Source: Candidatus Zhuqueibacterota bacterium (GTDB taxonomy: Bacteria; Zhuqueibacterota; Zhuqueibacteria; Residuimicrobiales; Oceaniaggregativiventaceae). From it: a DNA stretch of 64,000 nucleotides. The stretch covers positions 1 through 64,000 of the forward strand of contig WJMF01000020.1 in assembly GCA_014728085.1 (NCBI GenBank). The letters run 5' to 3'. The notes beneath the pieces are model-generated. The model saw nothing but the letters and a program-made list of their open reading frames with translations, was not told where the DNA came from and did not search any database. Positions within the stretch are counted from its first letter, which is position 1. Each line of letters starts with the position of its first letter. A program made the position numbers and the translations under genes. Below are positions 26,619 through 35,668 of the stretch, one piece after another.

Positions 26619-27799
26619 GGCTCCTCCCTGTACCAATCTTTTTTGGGTGTATAAGAACTCTGCAGGTTTCGCGTCTGCTCGGCGCGCTGCAGCGCCAATT
26701 GAATCAGTTCATCTAATAAAGCTCCATAGGTCAGGCCCGAGGCCTGCCACAATTTCGAAAACATGCTGATATTGGTAAAACCGGGGATGGTATTGATCTC
26801 ATTGATAAACAATTCTTTTGAGCCGGGATTATATAAAAAATCAACTCTCGCCATCCCCTCCGCACCGACGCAGAGAAAGGTTTGAATAGCGGCCTGTTGT
26901 ATCTTTGCAGTCAGTTCCGGCGATATGTCTGCCGGAATGCACAGTTTGCTGGCATTGTCTATATATTTAGCATCATAATCATAGAATTCATTGCTGGGTA
27001 TGACCTCTCCGACCACGGAAGCGCGGGGATGGGCATTTCCCAAAATACTCACCTCAAATTCCCGCACCGGATGAACCGCTTTTTCGATAATGATTTTATG
27101 ATCAAAGCGAAATGCTGCTTCGATGGCATCTGACAAGGTATGATAATCATAAGCCTTGCTTATTCCAACACTGGATCCCAGATTGGACGGTTTAACGAAA
27201 AAAGGACTTTTCAGCACCTGAAAGATCTTTTCGATCATCTCTTTCCGGCTGGAATTGCCGAGCTGTTTTTCGAGCACCGGCCTGTTGCCCTGCCGGTCTT
27301 CAAGCCAATCCGTATGATACATCCACAAAAAATCCGTGCCCGGCACCGGTAGTGCCGAACATATTTGCTTTTGAAAAACCTTATCCATGGAAAGGGCTGA
27401 TCCCAATACGCCGGCACCGACATAGGGTATGTCTGCATAATCGAGAAGACCCTGCAGCTTTCCATCTTCACCATATGGGCCGTGCATGGCGATGATGATC
27501 ACATCGAGCTCGATTTTGCCCTGCTTGTCGATCTCGCCATTTTTCCATGGAAATATAGATGATAACATCGGCTCAGCCGGCAGAATAACCCGGTGGTTTT
27601 GCGGATAAACGCCTTTTTTAAATTTATTCAACACATCCGTGCCGCTATACCACCTTCCGTCTCTGGAGATCCCAATCGGTATAACCCGGTACGTATCAGG
27701 ATTCAACGCTTTGATGATGGATTGGGCCGATACCAATGACACTTCGTGTTCACCCGACCGACCGCCGAAAATGACCCCTACGCTTAGTTTAGACGGCAA
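26615..27799 (-). CDS. ddl: D-alanine--D-alanine ligase
   Basis: ATP-grasp ligase making the D-Ala-D-Ala end of the peptidoglycan stem. About 394 residues from a TTG at 27799, with GAAGGAGG four bases ahead. Key stretches: VGVIFGGRSGEHEVSLVSAQ at the N terminus, AMHGPYGEDGKLQGLLD near residue 120, KPSNLGSSVGI near 210, DYDAKY near 272, and INEINTIPGFTNISMF near 335. The frame stays open upstream to an ATG at 28072 (91 more codons), but that ATG has no ribosome site and the extra residues are not part of the family. Cytoplasmic; dapF follows with overlapping stop and start. Confidence 0.93.
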   Translation of the reverse strand: MPSKLSVGVIFGGRSGEHEVSLVSAQSIIKALNPDTYRVIPIGISRDGRWYSGTDVLNKFKKGVYPQNHRVILPAEPMLSSIFPWKNGEIDKQGKIELDVIIIAMHGPYGEDGKLQGLLDYADIPYVGAGVLGSALSMDKVFQKQICSALPVPGTDFLWMYHTDWLEDRQGNRPVLEKQLGNSSRKEMIEKIFQVLKSPFFVKPSNLGSSVGISKAYDYHTLSDAIEAAFRFDHKIIIEKAVHPVREFEVSILGNAHPRASVVGEVIPSNEFYDYDAKYIDNASKLCIPADISPELTAKIQQAAIQTFLCVGAEGMARVDFLYNPGSKELFINEINTIPGFTNISMFSKLWQASGLTYGALLDELIQLALQRAEQTRNLQSSYTPKKDWYREEP

Positions 27800-28210
27800 A
27801 AAACCTCCTTCTGATGCTATCGGTAGTATTTCCTCAAAAAAATGAAACTGTATGGAAAAAAATGCGTTATGGTCTATACTCCGCAATATCGGCTTTTCAA
27901 AATATAACCGATACTGTTGATTCAATAGGTATATAAAATAAAAGGTAGAAACTTGAGCGTCAAAATGCAACAGATCATTTTGCAAATATAGTTCAATCCC
28001 GGTGCCAATTGTTAAAATGAAAATTGATTGTACAATTGTGGCACGGGCCAATCGCACTGAATTGTTTTTCATTGCTAATCAGCATAATATTTATTAAATT
28101 AAAAGTTTATTTTTTATAAAGTTTTCATCAAATTTTGCATAACATATCCGCATAAATTTTTTCCTTTTACCTGGAGTAACCTCGTTTATGCGGATCGCTG
28201 GCGAATCATC
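27800..28210. other. Divergent region between ddl and mtaB
   Basis: The ddl-proximal 270 bases are an open frame continuing ddl but probably untranslated. The mtaB-proximal end holds a perfect 11-bp hairpin (28146-28195) and a possible leader peptide (28188-28214). No other gene seen. Confidence 0.5.
28146..28195 (+). promoter_or_regulatory. Leader hairpin immediately before mtaB
   Basis: ATCCGCATAAA (28146-28156) pairs perfectly with TTTATGCGGAT (28185-28195) around a 28-base loop. The loop contains GGAG, and the right arm contains an ATG that opens an 8-codon frame ending across the mtaB start. No T-run follows, so it is not a standard terminator. A translational control element is the best reading; an operator is the alternative. 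Confidence 0.45.
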
Positions 28211-28214
28211 ATGA
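28188..28214 (+). CDS. Possible 8-residue leader peptide of mtaB
   Basis: ATG at 28188 opens MRIAGESS and stops with TGA at 28212-28214, overlapping the mtaB ATG (28211) as ATGA. A GGAG lies 11 bases ahead, whereas mtaB itself has no clear ribosome site, which would fit translation by coupling. It is very short, so this may be chance; no residue bias typical of amino-acid attenuators is visible. Confidence 0.25.
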   Translation: MRIAGESS

Positions 28215-29488
28215 AAGTATCTTTTTTAACATTTGGCTGCAGATTAAATCAGGCCGAGACTGCCATTTTACAAAATAGTTTTGTAAAAGAGGGCTTCCAG
28301 ATCGTCGATTCGGATAAAAATGCCGACCTGGTGGTAATCAACACCTGCACGGTAACCGAAAACGGGGATGCCGATACCCGACGGGCGGTAAACCGTATCT
28401 GCAGAAAACAGCCAACCGCTCAAATCGCCCTGATCGGATGCCAGGCCCAAACCCAAAAGGAAGAGCTGTTATTTAATTCACAGGTACGGTGGATCGTCGG
28501 CAATCATGACAAGTTGAGACTGGCCGCCCTTGTTAAAGAAAATCAGAATCCCCGGCCTTTCGTTCTGGTCTCTTCCGGCGATTCGAAGAGTTTTACCATA
28601 GACGGCGTCGGTATAGACCGGAAACACACACGCGCCAACCTGAAAATACAGGACGGCTGTAATTATTTTTGTGCCTATTGCGAGATCCCCTATGCCCGCG
28701 GCAGAGCCAAAAGTCGCAATTTTAACGATATACGAAGAGAAGCGAATATCCTCGTTGAGGCCGGCCATCAGGAAATCGTGCTTACCGGAATCAATCTGGG
28801 GTGCTACCGGTACCGGGGGAAAACTCTTGTCGATGTCCTTAAAACAATGGAAAAAATAGACGGATTGAAACGTATTCGAATTTCTTCTGTTGAACCGACA
28901 ACCATTACAGACGATTTTATCGAAACGGTATCAGAGTCAGAAAAAATTTGCCGATTTTTCCATATTCCAATGCAATCCGGAGATAATGACATTTTACAGG
29001 CAATGAACCGCAAGCACACCATCGAAACCTTTAGCGATATTATTTATAAAATATATCAGGCCATTGATGATGTCTGTCTGGGCACGGATGTCATGGTTGG
29101 ATTCCCGGGTGAAAGCGAACAACACTTTATAAACTCAAAAACGATTTTGTCGGCGTTGCCTCTTGCTTATCTTCACGTATTCAGCTACTCAGACCGACAA
29201 TATGCCAAAAGCAGAATGATAAACGGCAAAGTGCCTAAAAATGAAATCAACAAACGCAGCAAAATCCTGCGCAAGCTCGGCGCCCGAAAAAGAGAGTCCT
29301 ATTTGCAAAACTTTATGCATAAAAAGGTAACGGTTCTCTTTGAACAAAAGAAAAAGGGATACTGGAGCGGACTAACCGATACCTATATCCGCGTTAAAAC
29401 AGAATCGGATCAAAACCTGAAAAATCAATTCAGACAGGTCAAACTCGTTAAAATCGACAAGCAAATGATGCTCGGTACGCTTTTATGA
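28211..29488 (+). CDS. mtaB: tRNA t6A37 methylthiotransferase MtaB
   Basis: Radical SAM enzyme adding a methylthio group to N6-threonylcarbamoyladenosine at tRNA position 37. 425 residues in three parts: an N-terminal methylthiotransferase domain with cluster cysteines C10 (TFGCRLNQAE), C46 (NTCTVTE) and C77; a radical SAM core with C150-x3-C154-x2-C157 (DGCNYFCAYC); and a C-terminal TRAM-like region. The N-terminal TFGCRLNQAET favours MtaB over MiaB or RimO. It overlaps miaB by four bases (ATGA), so the two thiomethylases are translationally coupled. The start lacks a clear Shine-Dalgarno site and follows a strong hairpin. Confidence 0.92.
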   Translation: MKVSFLTFGCRLNQAETAILQNSFVKEGFQIVDSDKNADLVVINTCTVTENGDADTRRAVNRICRKQPTAQIALIGCQAQTQKEELLFNSQVRWIVGNHDKLRLAALVKENQNPRPFVLVSSGDSKSFTIDGVGIDRKHTRANLKIQDGCNYFCAYCEIPYARGRAKSRNFNDIRREANILVEAGHQEIVLTGINLGCYRYRGKTLVDVLKTMEKIDGLKRIRISSVEPTTITDDFIETVSESEKICRFFHIPMQSGDNDILQAMNRKHTIETFSDIIYKIYQAIDDVCLGTDVMVGFPGESEQHFINSKTILSALPLAYLHVFSYSDRQYAKSRMINGKVPKNEINKRSKILRKLGARKRESYLQNFMHKKVTVLFEQKKKGYWSGLTDTYIRVKTESDQNLKNQFRQVKLVKIDKQMMLGTLL

Positions 29489-30792
29489 AAGTCTACATCG
29501 AAACATATGGCTGTCAAATGAATGAATATGACAGCGAACTGGTAAAAGCTGTTCTGAAAGACCAGAACTTGAGCTTTACCACATCGCTTGCAAAAGCGGA
29601 TATTGTCCTCATCAACACCTGCTCTGTACGTGAAAACGCCAATCGCAAAATTTATGCCCGGGTTCATGAGGTGCGGCATTTGAAAAAGGATCAGAGCTTC
29701 TATATCGGTATTCTTGGATGCATGGTCACCAATCTCGGTAAAGAATTGTTTGATCTGCCGGTGGATTTTTTAGCCGGGCCGGATAGTTACCGCCGTCTGC
29801 CCGCTATGATAAACGAATCGATTGCAATGCAAAGCACTATTCTCGATGACAAACTCTCTAAACAAGAGACCTATCAAAATATATATCCATTGCGCCAAAA
29901 AGGGGTGAATGCATGGATTTCCGTTATGCGCGGCTGCAATAATTTCTGCTCGTTTTGTGTGGTTCCCTATACACGGGGTCGGGAACGAAGTAAAAGTTTA
30001 ATGGATATCTATAACGAATGTCAGCGACTGGCGGATGAAGGATTCAGGCAGGTCACCCTGCTCGGCCAGAATGTCAACTCTTATCATCATGAAGGAAATG
30101 ACTTTGCAGCTTTACTCGATAAAGTAAGTGAGATAGATGGAATTAAACGGATCCGCTTTGTTTCTCCCCATCCAAAAGATTTTCCAGGGTCTCTTATCGA
30201 CATCGTCGCACAGAACGATAAAATATGTAACCACATACACCTTCCCTTACAGGCCGGTAATGACCGTATACTCGGTTTGATGCGACGAACCTATACGCAA
30301 AAACAGTACCTGGAATTGGTGCAAAGAATCAAAGAAGCTATTCCCGATATCACGCTTACAACAGATATTATTGTCGGTTTCCCAACCGAAACCGCAGCCG
30401 AATGTAAAGATACCAAAAATGTGCTGGAAAAAGTGAGATTTGATTCTTCCTTCATTTTTAAATATTCCGAGAGACCCGGGACGCTGGCGGCTAAAAAATA
30501 TCCCGATGATATCGCAGAAGAGGAGAAAACAAGACGCATTGTATCCTTAAATGAACTGCAAAAAGAAATATCACTACAGAAAAACCAATCGCATATCGGC
30601 AAAGTCCATGACGTCCTGCTGGAAAAGAAATCCACAAAAAAATCAACGCAGGATTATCAAGGCAGAAATGATGGAAATAAAGTTGTTATCATATCCAAAG
30701 GTCCCTATCAGATCGGAGATTTTCTTCGGGTGAAAATTGAGGATGCCAGCGCACATACATTAATGGGTACGGTTATCGCACCGCAATCCTAA
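29485..30792 (+). CDS. miaB: tRNA i6A37 methylthiotransferase MiaB
   Basis: Radical SAM methylthiotransferase converting N6-isopentenyladenosine-37 in tRNA to its 2-methylthio form. 435 residues. Cluster cysteines C10 (ETYGCQMNEYDSE, the MiaB hallmark), C46 (NTCSVRENA) and C79; radical SAM triad C151, C155, C158 in RGCNNFCSFC, followed by VVPYTRGRERS; C-terminal TRAM domain ending near VIAPQS. Second gene of the plus-strand cluster, 18 bases before the first MATE gene. Having both t6A- and i6A-specific enzymes in one operon suggests joint control of anticodon-loop thiomethylation. Confidence 0.95.
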   Translation: MKVYIETYGCQMNEYDSELVKAVLKDQNLSFTTSLAKADIVLINTCSVRENANRKIYARVHEVRHLKKDQSFYIGILGCMVTNLGKELFDLPVDFLAGPDSYRRLPAMINESIAMQSTILDDKLSKQETYQNIYPLRQKGVNAWISVMRGCNNFCSFCVVPYTRGRERSKSLMDIYNECQRLADEGFRQVTLLGQNVNSYHHEGNDFAALLDKVSEIDGIKRIRFVSPHPKDFPGSLIDIVAQNDKICNHIHLPLQAGNDRILGLMRRTYTQKQYLELVQRIKEAIPDITLTTDIIVGFPTETAAECKDTKNVLEKVRFDSSFIFKYSERPGTLAAKKYPDDIAEEEKTRRIVSLNELQKEISLQKNQSHIGKVHDVLLEKKSTKKSTQDYQGRNDGNKVVIISKGPYQIGDFLRVKIEDASAHTLMGTVIAPQS

Positions 30793-30810
30793 AGATCAGA
30801 AAAATATTGC

Positions 30811-32205
30811 ATGCAAACGAATGAGAAAAATCTGACTCGGGGTAGCATATCAAAGAATATTTGGTATCTGGCTCTGCCCCTGATGGCTACGAACGCTATA
30901 CAGACAGGTTTTAACCTCGTCGATATCGCTTTTGTCGGCCGTTTGGGTCCGGAATCGGTTGCAGCAGTATCACTCGTCGGCGCCATTATGATGTTACCCT
31001 TCTCTATGATCCTCGGTTTGGCCATCGCCTCCGGTGCCATGATTTCGAGATTTTATGGATCGAAAGATTATCATCATGTGGGCCATGTCATTATCCAGTC
31101 CATTCTCTCCTCTGTTTTTGGCGGCATTCTGGTAACCATTGCCGGCATTGCCCTGGGCCGATATCTGTTCGCGGTCTTCGGCATCGAAGATAAAGTCGCC
31201 CAACTGGCAATCATCTATGTGCGTATTCTCTTTATCGGTACCGTGCCCATTGCTCTGCAATTTCTGATCGCTGCCATTTTTCAGGCCCTCGGTGATGCAT
31301 CTAAAGCGCTCTATATCAATGTTTTTGGTATTATGATCAATATTATTCTGGACCCTCTATTGATCTTTGGACTGTGGATATTTCCACGACTTGAGGTTGC
31401 CGGGGCGGCGCTTGCCACCACAATTGGCAGAACGTTGGCCATGTTTTTGGCATTTTATCTTCTGTATGCGAAAACGCACCATCTTCCCATCGTCTGGAAT
31501 CGACTGAGATTCCACAAACAAACGATTATGACCATTGTTAAGATCGGTGTCCCCAGTTCACTGCAAATGAGTTTTCGCAGTGTCTCAAGTATGGTCATGA
31601 TGGGTATTATCTCCCGGTACGGGACCGCAACCTTGGCTGCATATGGTATCGGCATCCGGCTCGACATGCTGACGATGATGCCCGGATTTGGTTTGGCCGC
31701 GGCGACCGCGACACTTGTCGGGCAAAATTTAGGCGCAAAAGAGCCCAAAAGAGCAGAACAAAGCAGCTGGTACTCTGCCATATATTTTATTGTCATCATG
31801 AGTACAACGGGCGTTATTTTTTATGCTTTTCCCAAAATCATATTCAGCCTCTTCAACGACTCTGAAACCGTTATTCAAAACGGGGTCCTTTACCTCCGTA
31901 TTATCGTTCTATCCTATCCCTTTATTGCGGTTTCCATTATTCTGACAAGAGCCCTGGCCGGTGCCGGAGAAACCATCATTACCATGTTGATCACGCTTTT
32001 TTCACTTTTTGGTATTGCGGTACCGCTTGCATTCCTGATTCCCGCCTTTACAAATAGCGGTGCGTTGGGCGTCTGGGTTGCCATCGCCGTATCGAATATG
32101 GTTCACAGCATTATTATCACCCTGTTATTCTTTCAGGGCAAATGGAAAAAGAAAAAAATCGATATTGGCTCCTTGCAAAGGACAGAATTAATAAATGACC
32201 TCTGA
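30811..32205 (+). CDS. MATE-family efflux transporter (first of a tandem pair)
   Basis: 464-residue inner-membrane transporter of the MATE family, which exports drugs or metabolites using Na+ or H+ gradients. Twelve hydrophobic segments in two similar halves; typical stretches are ALPLMATNAIQTGFNLVDIAFVGRLG near the N terminus and GVPSSLQMSFRSVSS at the start of the second half. The start has no strong ribosome site and may rely on coupling to miaB 18 bases upstream. It overlaps the next MATE gene by 11 bases. Substrate unknown. Confidence 0.92.
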   Translation: MQTNEKNLTRGSISKNIWYLALPLMATNAIQTGFNLVDIAFVGRLGPESVAAVSLVGAIMMLPFSMILGLAIASGAMISRFYGSKDYHHVGHVIIQSILSSVFGGILVTIAGIALGRYLFAVFGIEDKVAQLAIIYVRILFIGTVPIALQFLIAAIFQALGDASKALYINVFGIMINIILDPLLIFGLWIFPRLEVAGAALATTIGRTLAMFLAFYLLYAKTHHLPIVWNRLRFHKQTIMTIVKIGVPSSLQMSFRSVSSMVMMGIISRYGTATLAAYGIGIRLDMLTMMPGFGLAAATATLVGQNLGAKEPKRAEQSSWYSAIYFIVIMSTTGVIFYAFPKIIFSLFNDSETVIQNGVLYLRIIVLSYPFIAVSIILTRALAGAGETIITMLITLFSLFGIAVPLAFLIPAFTNSGALGVWVAIAVSNMVHSIIITLLFFQGKWKKKKIDIGSLQRTELINDL

Positions 32206-33616
32206 TCAACATCGAAATCCCGATCCCCCCCTGGATTGGCACGCGATCCCGGAAGCGTCGACCATATTGCCGACGATGGAAGCTGAACCCGAGCTGACCA
32301 CATTACCCCTGAGCCGGGCCATCGTAAAACTGGCCGGTCCGGCGATGATATCCATGCTTTTGCTGATCATTTTTAATCTCATCGATATATGGTGGGTGGG
32401 CAAATTGGGGCCGGCCCCATTGGCCGGTGTGAGTGCAGCATCCTTTATTTACTGGGCCCTGCAGTCCGTGGGTACGCTGATCAGTACCGGAGTAACCGCC
32501 ATGGTCGCCAGATTTGCCGGTGGCAAAAAACACAAAGAGGCAAACCTGGTGGCGCAACAGGGTTTTTTGCTTGCGATCTTTATCGCACTCGTTTTTTCTA
32601 TCACCGGTCTTTTGCTTTCACCGTCAATTTTTACGGCAATGGGCCTGAAAGGTATGGTGCTCCATTCTGCAAATCAATATATGCTCTATATTTATCTCGG
32701 CCTGTTTTGTATCTATCTCGTATATGCCCTCGAAGCCGTTTTCCGGGGACTGGGCGATACCAAAACCCCTCTGAAAATTATGGTTATCGGTCTGAGCATA
32801 AATATTATTCTTGATCCGGTTTTCATTTTCGGACTGGGTCCCCTGCCGGCCTTTGGTGTCGGCGGTGCCGCAATCGCAACAGTCATTTCACATCTAATCG
32901 GTGCCATTTTGTGCTTTATTATTTTAAACAAACGTCAGGTTCGAATTTATCCGCACAGGTTCAGCGTCTCAGCGGATATGATATGGCGAATCAGTAAAAT
33001 CGGTGCCCCCATAGCCTTTAGCGGGGTTATGTTTAGCATAAGCTATCTTGTGCTGACCGATATTATTACCGATTACGGATCGGAAGCGATTGCTGCACTG
33101 GGATTGGGACACCGAATCGAGGGTCTGGCCTATTTTTCCGCTGTAGGGTTTGCTGTAGCGGCAGAGGCCCTTGTCGGTCAAAATCTGGGCGCATCCAAAC
33201 CTGAAAGGGCAGAAAAAGCGGCATGGCTCTCTGTCCTTTATATCGGTCTGCTTTTGCTCCTCATCTCCGTGCTTTTTTATATATTTCCGGAACCGATTTT
33301 CAGAGTTTTTACGGATGACCCCCGTATTGTTGAACATGGTAAAAATTATTTGAGAATCATCGCTGTTTTTGAAATCTTTTTGGGGGTTGAGCTCGTTCTT
33401 GAAGGAGCGTTCAGTGGCGCCGGCAACAGTTTGCCTCCAATGATCGTTATCGTACCGCTTACCTGGCTGCGAATCCCTCTCAGCATATTGATGGCGGATT
33501 ATTTCGATATGAAAAGCATGGGCATATGGTGGGCTATCAGCATAACCACCGCCATGAAAGGAATCGTTCTCGTCTTTTGGTTTAAAAAAAATAAATGGAA
33601 ATATAAACAGGTCTGA
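32195..33616 (+). CDS. MATE-family efflux transporter (second of a tandem pair)
   Basis: 473 residues; begins with a polar extension of about 40 residues (MTSDQHRNPDPPLDW) before the first membrane helix, unlike its neighbour. Typical MATE segments are KLAGPAMISMLLLIIFNLID, VGKLGPAPLAGVSAAS and GAPIAFSGVMFSISYL. It is clearly diverged from the preceding gene, so the pair is not a recent duplication. The ATG at 32195 lies inside the previous gene. Function as two separate exporters or a mixed dimer cannot be told from sequence. Confidence 0.92.
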   Translation: MTSDQHRNPDPPLDWHAIPEASTILPTMEAEPELTTLPLSRAIVKLAGPAMISMLLLIIFNLIDIWWVGKLGPAPLAGVSAASFIYWALQSVGTLISTGVTAMVARFAGGKKHKEANLVAQQGFLLAIFIALVFSITGLLLSPSIFTAMGLKGMVLHSANQYMLYIYLGLFCIYLVYALEAVFRGLGDTKTPLKIMVIGLSINIILDPVFIFGLGPLPAFGVGGAAIATVISHLIGAILCFIILNKRQVRIYPHRFSVSADMIWRISKIGAPIAFSGVMFSISYLVLTDIITDYGSEAIAALGLGHRIEGLAYFSAVGFAVAAEALVGQNLGASKPERAEKAAWLSVLYIGLLLLLISVLFYIFPEPIFRVFTDDPRIVEHGKNYLRIIAVFEIFLGVELVLEGAFSGAGNSLPPMIVIVPLTWLRIPLSILMADYFDMKSMGIWWAISITTAMKGIVLVFWFKKNKWKYKQV

Positions 33617-33662
33617 ATTGTGTTATGATGAATCAAAACCCCAAACCCGAATGGGAATCGCT

Positions 33663-34085
33663 ATGAATGATGAAAAAAATTTACTTGCCAGATTGAAAAC
33701 GGAACGCCTCTCTTTATATGTGATGAAAGAAGGTAAAGTTCTTTTCAAGTCTCGCGAACACAGAATAAAACCGCTCTATCTTTGTCTCAGACAGCATGGT
33801 GGTGAGATGAAGGGAGCCATAGTGGTCGATAAACTCGTTGGGGCCGCTGCCGCTTATCTCTGTATCCTGGGAAAAGTAAAACAGGTCATCACACCGGTGA
33901 TCAGCCGGGTAGCCATAAACGCACTCGAAGAGGCGGACATTTCCGTATATGCTGAAAAAATCATCGATAATGTTATGAATCAGGATAAAACCGGTCTTTG
34001 CCCAATGGAAAAACTGGCAAGAGAGTTACAATCGCCAAAAGCCTTTTACAAGCATATTTCAGACCATATTTATCAAAAAGAATAA
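33663..34085 (+). CDS. DUF1893 (TM1506-like) protein
   Basis: About 140 residues from the ATG at 33663; an in-frame start at 33618 is possible but has no ribosome site. The family pattern is clear: LSLYVMKEGKVLFKSREHRIKPL, then GAIVVDKLVGAAAAYL near residue 51, and GLCPMEKLARE near 111 with the conserved C113. The Thermotoga structure TM1506 has a cytidine-deaminase-like fold, but the zinc-binding deaminase motif is missing and the function is unknown. Last gene of the plus-strand mtaB operon. Confidence 0.82.
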   Translation: MNDEKNLLARLKTERLSLYVMKEGKVLFKSREHRIKPLYLCLRQHGGEMKGAIVVDKLVGAAAAYLCILGKVKQVITPVISRVAINALEEADISVYAEKIIDNVMNQDKTGLCPMEKLARELQSPKAFYKHISDHIYQKE

Positions 34086-34278
34086 GAATGGGACATGATG
34101 GCATCGCTTTGTCCCCCGGGAGTATCAAAAAAACGCTCTTCCTTCTTTTCTGCTTCTAATGCCCCGCTATTCCATAATATAATGTATTAAATAACAAGTA
34201 ATTATGGCTTGAAATTATATGAGCACTATATCCGGTTTGGCATATCATTTGCTATTCTATTCATAGATGAGATGGAAA

Positions 34279-34356
34279 CCAGGATTCGCCATCGAGCAAC
34301 TCTTTGTTCGGCAGCACAGAGCTTTCATAGTGGCAGCGGCGAATCCTGGCTTTTTT
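34279..34356 (+). terminator. Long-stem terminator ending the mtaB-miaB-MATE operon
   Basis: CCAGGATTCGCC (34279-34290) pairs perfectly with GGCGAATCCTGG (34338-34349), followed by C and TTTTTT. The 47-base loop can form an inner helix (CTCTTTGT with ACAGAG, two bases bulged). It lies about 195 bases after the DUF1893 stop and its T-run abuts the stop codon of the convergent permease. It could also be the 3' end of a small RNA. Confidence 0.7.
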
Positions 34357-35668
34357 ATTTAGCGGATTTTTTCAAGTAAGAATAGAGAGGCAAGCCTGTT
34401 AGAATCAAAGCCAATGCACTCAAAACCCCACCGGTCGGAAAAGCCAAAAATGTCATATAGATCAAACCGAGCTGAAAACATATCGACAGCAGCGCCATTA
34501 ATCGCCATGCCGGTGATGTAAACGAGGGGTTGTACTCTTTTTTCCTGCGCAGCCAAAAGATGGAAAAATAGACCAGGGTATTTTGCAGCACATAAGAAAG
34601 GGTAAAATACCCCAGCAAAGCCTCAAGTCCGCCGACAATAACGAGTATTGCAGCCAGACCGGATTGAATCATAATCGAATAATCCGGTGTATTGTATTTT
34701 GGATGTACGTGCGCAAACGGTTTAAAAAACAGACCATCTCGGGCGATGGCATATTCCATTCTCGGCTGTACCATAATGCATGCATTGGTGGCACCGAGCA
34801 TGGAAATGAATGCAAAAATCCCCAGAAAGGCTGCGGCAAATGCAGCGAAGAAAGGCAAATAGAGAAAAGGATTGGCAAAACTGCCGACAAAGGAAACCAA
34901 TTCTTCATAAGGAACAATAGCAAACGTTGCCAGGGAAATGAGGACATAGGCCGTTATAATCGCCAGAACCGAACCGATCAAAGCAAGCGGCAGGGTTTTC
35001 GACGGATTTTTGATTTCACCGGCCATGTACAATAAATTGGGAATTCCGGCATAGGGCCATACCGTTGCCGCCACGCCCGCACCGACGGCACCAAAAGCCG
35101 AAAGGTTCATCGTATTCAGTGTTTCATTTGCCGTGAAATGATGGCATTGACAAAAAATGACGCCAAGTATTATCAAAAGCAGAAGAGGAGATATCTTGAT
35201 CGCAGTCAAAAAAATCTGCAAGTTACCACCGGTCTTAACATCGCGATAGTGCGGAATCGTCAGTACCAAAATCAGTAAAACGGCAAAAAGACGATTAAAA
35301 ATGAGAGCATCAAAAGGCGCCCAGAAAACAGCAAGAGCCGAAACAGCACTCATGGCAATAATACTTATAGAGGGGGTGTCGCTGGTAATAAATGCTGACC
35401 AGACATAAAGAAAAGCCAGTGCCGGTTTGTCTGCTTTTTTAAGATATAGATAACCAAATCCCTGGCCGGGATACGCGGTAGCCATTTCCGTAATGATAAA
35501 AACCTGGGGAATCCAGATCAAGCCGCCGATAAGCCAGGCGAGGGTGGCAAGCAGTGGAGAACCCGCATTGCGGGCAACGATAGGTAAATTAATAAAAACG
35601 CCGGAACCGATAACGGTCCCGACGATAATAGCAACAGAGTGTACCAGCCCAAGTTTTCGTTGTAACAA
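34355..35668 (-). CDS. APC-superfamily amino acid permease
   Basis: 437-residue inner-membrane transporter with about twelve helices. The N terminus QRKLGLVHSVAIIVGTVIGS has the APC helix-1 signature GTVIGSGVF, and GGLIWIPQVFIITEMATAYP is typical of the LAT/SteT-like branch exchanging or importing amino acids. The start is a TTG at 35668 that directly abuts the TAA of the outer-membrane protein gene; no better start exists because the conserved helix begins within a few residues. Translation probably depends on the upstream gene. Substrate unknown. Confidence 0.88.
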   Translation of the reverse strand: MLQRKLGLVHSVAIIVGTVIGSGVFINLPIVARNAGSPLLATLAWLIGGLIWIPQVFIITEMATAYPGQGFGYLYLKKADKPALAFLYVWSAFITSDTPSISIIAMSAVSALAVFWAPFDALIFNRLFAVLLILVLTIPHYRDVKTGGNLQIFLTAIKISPLLLLIILGVIFCQCHHFTANETLNTMNLSAFGAVGAGVAATVWPYAGIPNLLYMAGEIKNPSKTLPLALIGSVLAIITAYVLISLATFAIVPYEELVSFVGSFANPFLYLPFFAAFAAAFLGIFAFISMLGATNACIMVQPRMEYAIARDGLFFKPFAHVHPKYNTPDYSIMIQSGLAAILVIVGGLEALLGYFTLSYVLQNTLVYFSIFWLRRKKEYNPSFTSPAWRLMALLSICFQLGLIYMTFLAFPTGGVLSALALILTGLPLYSYLKKSAK

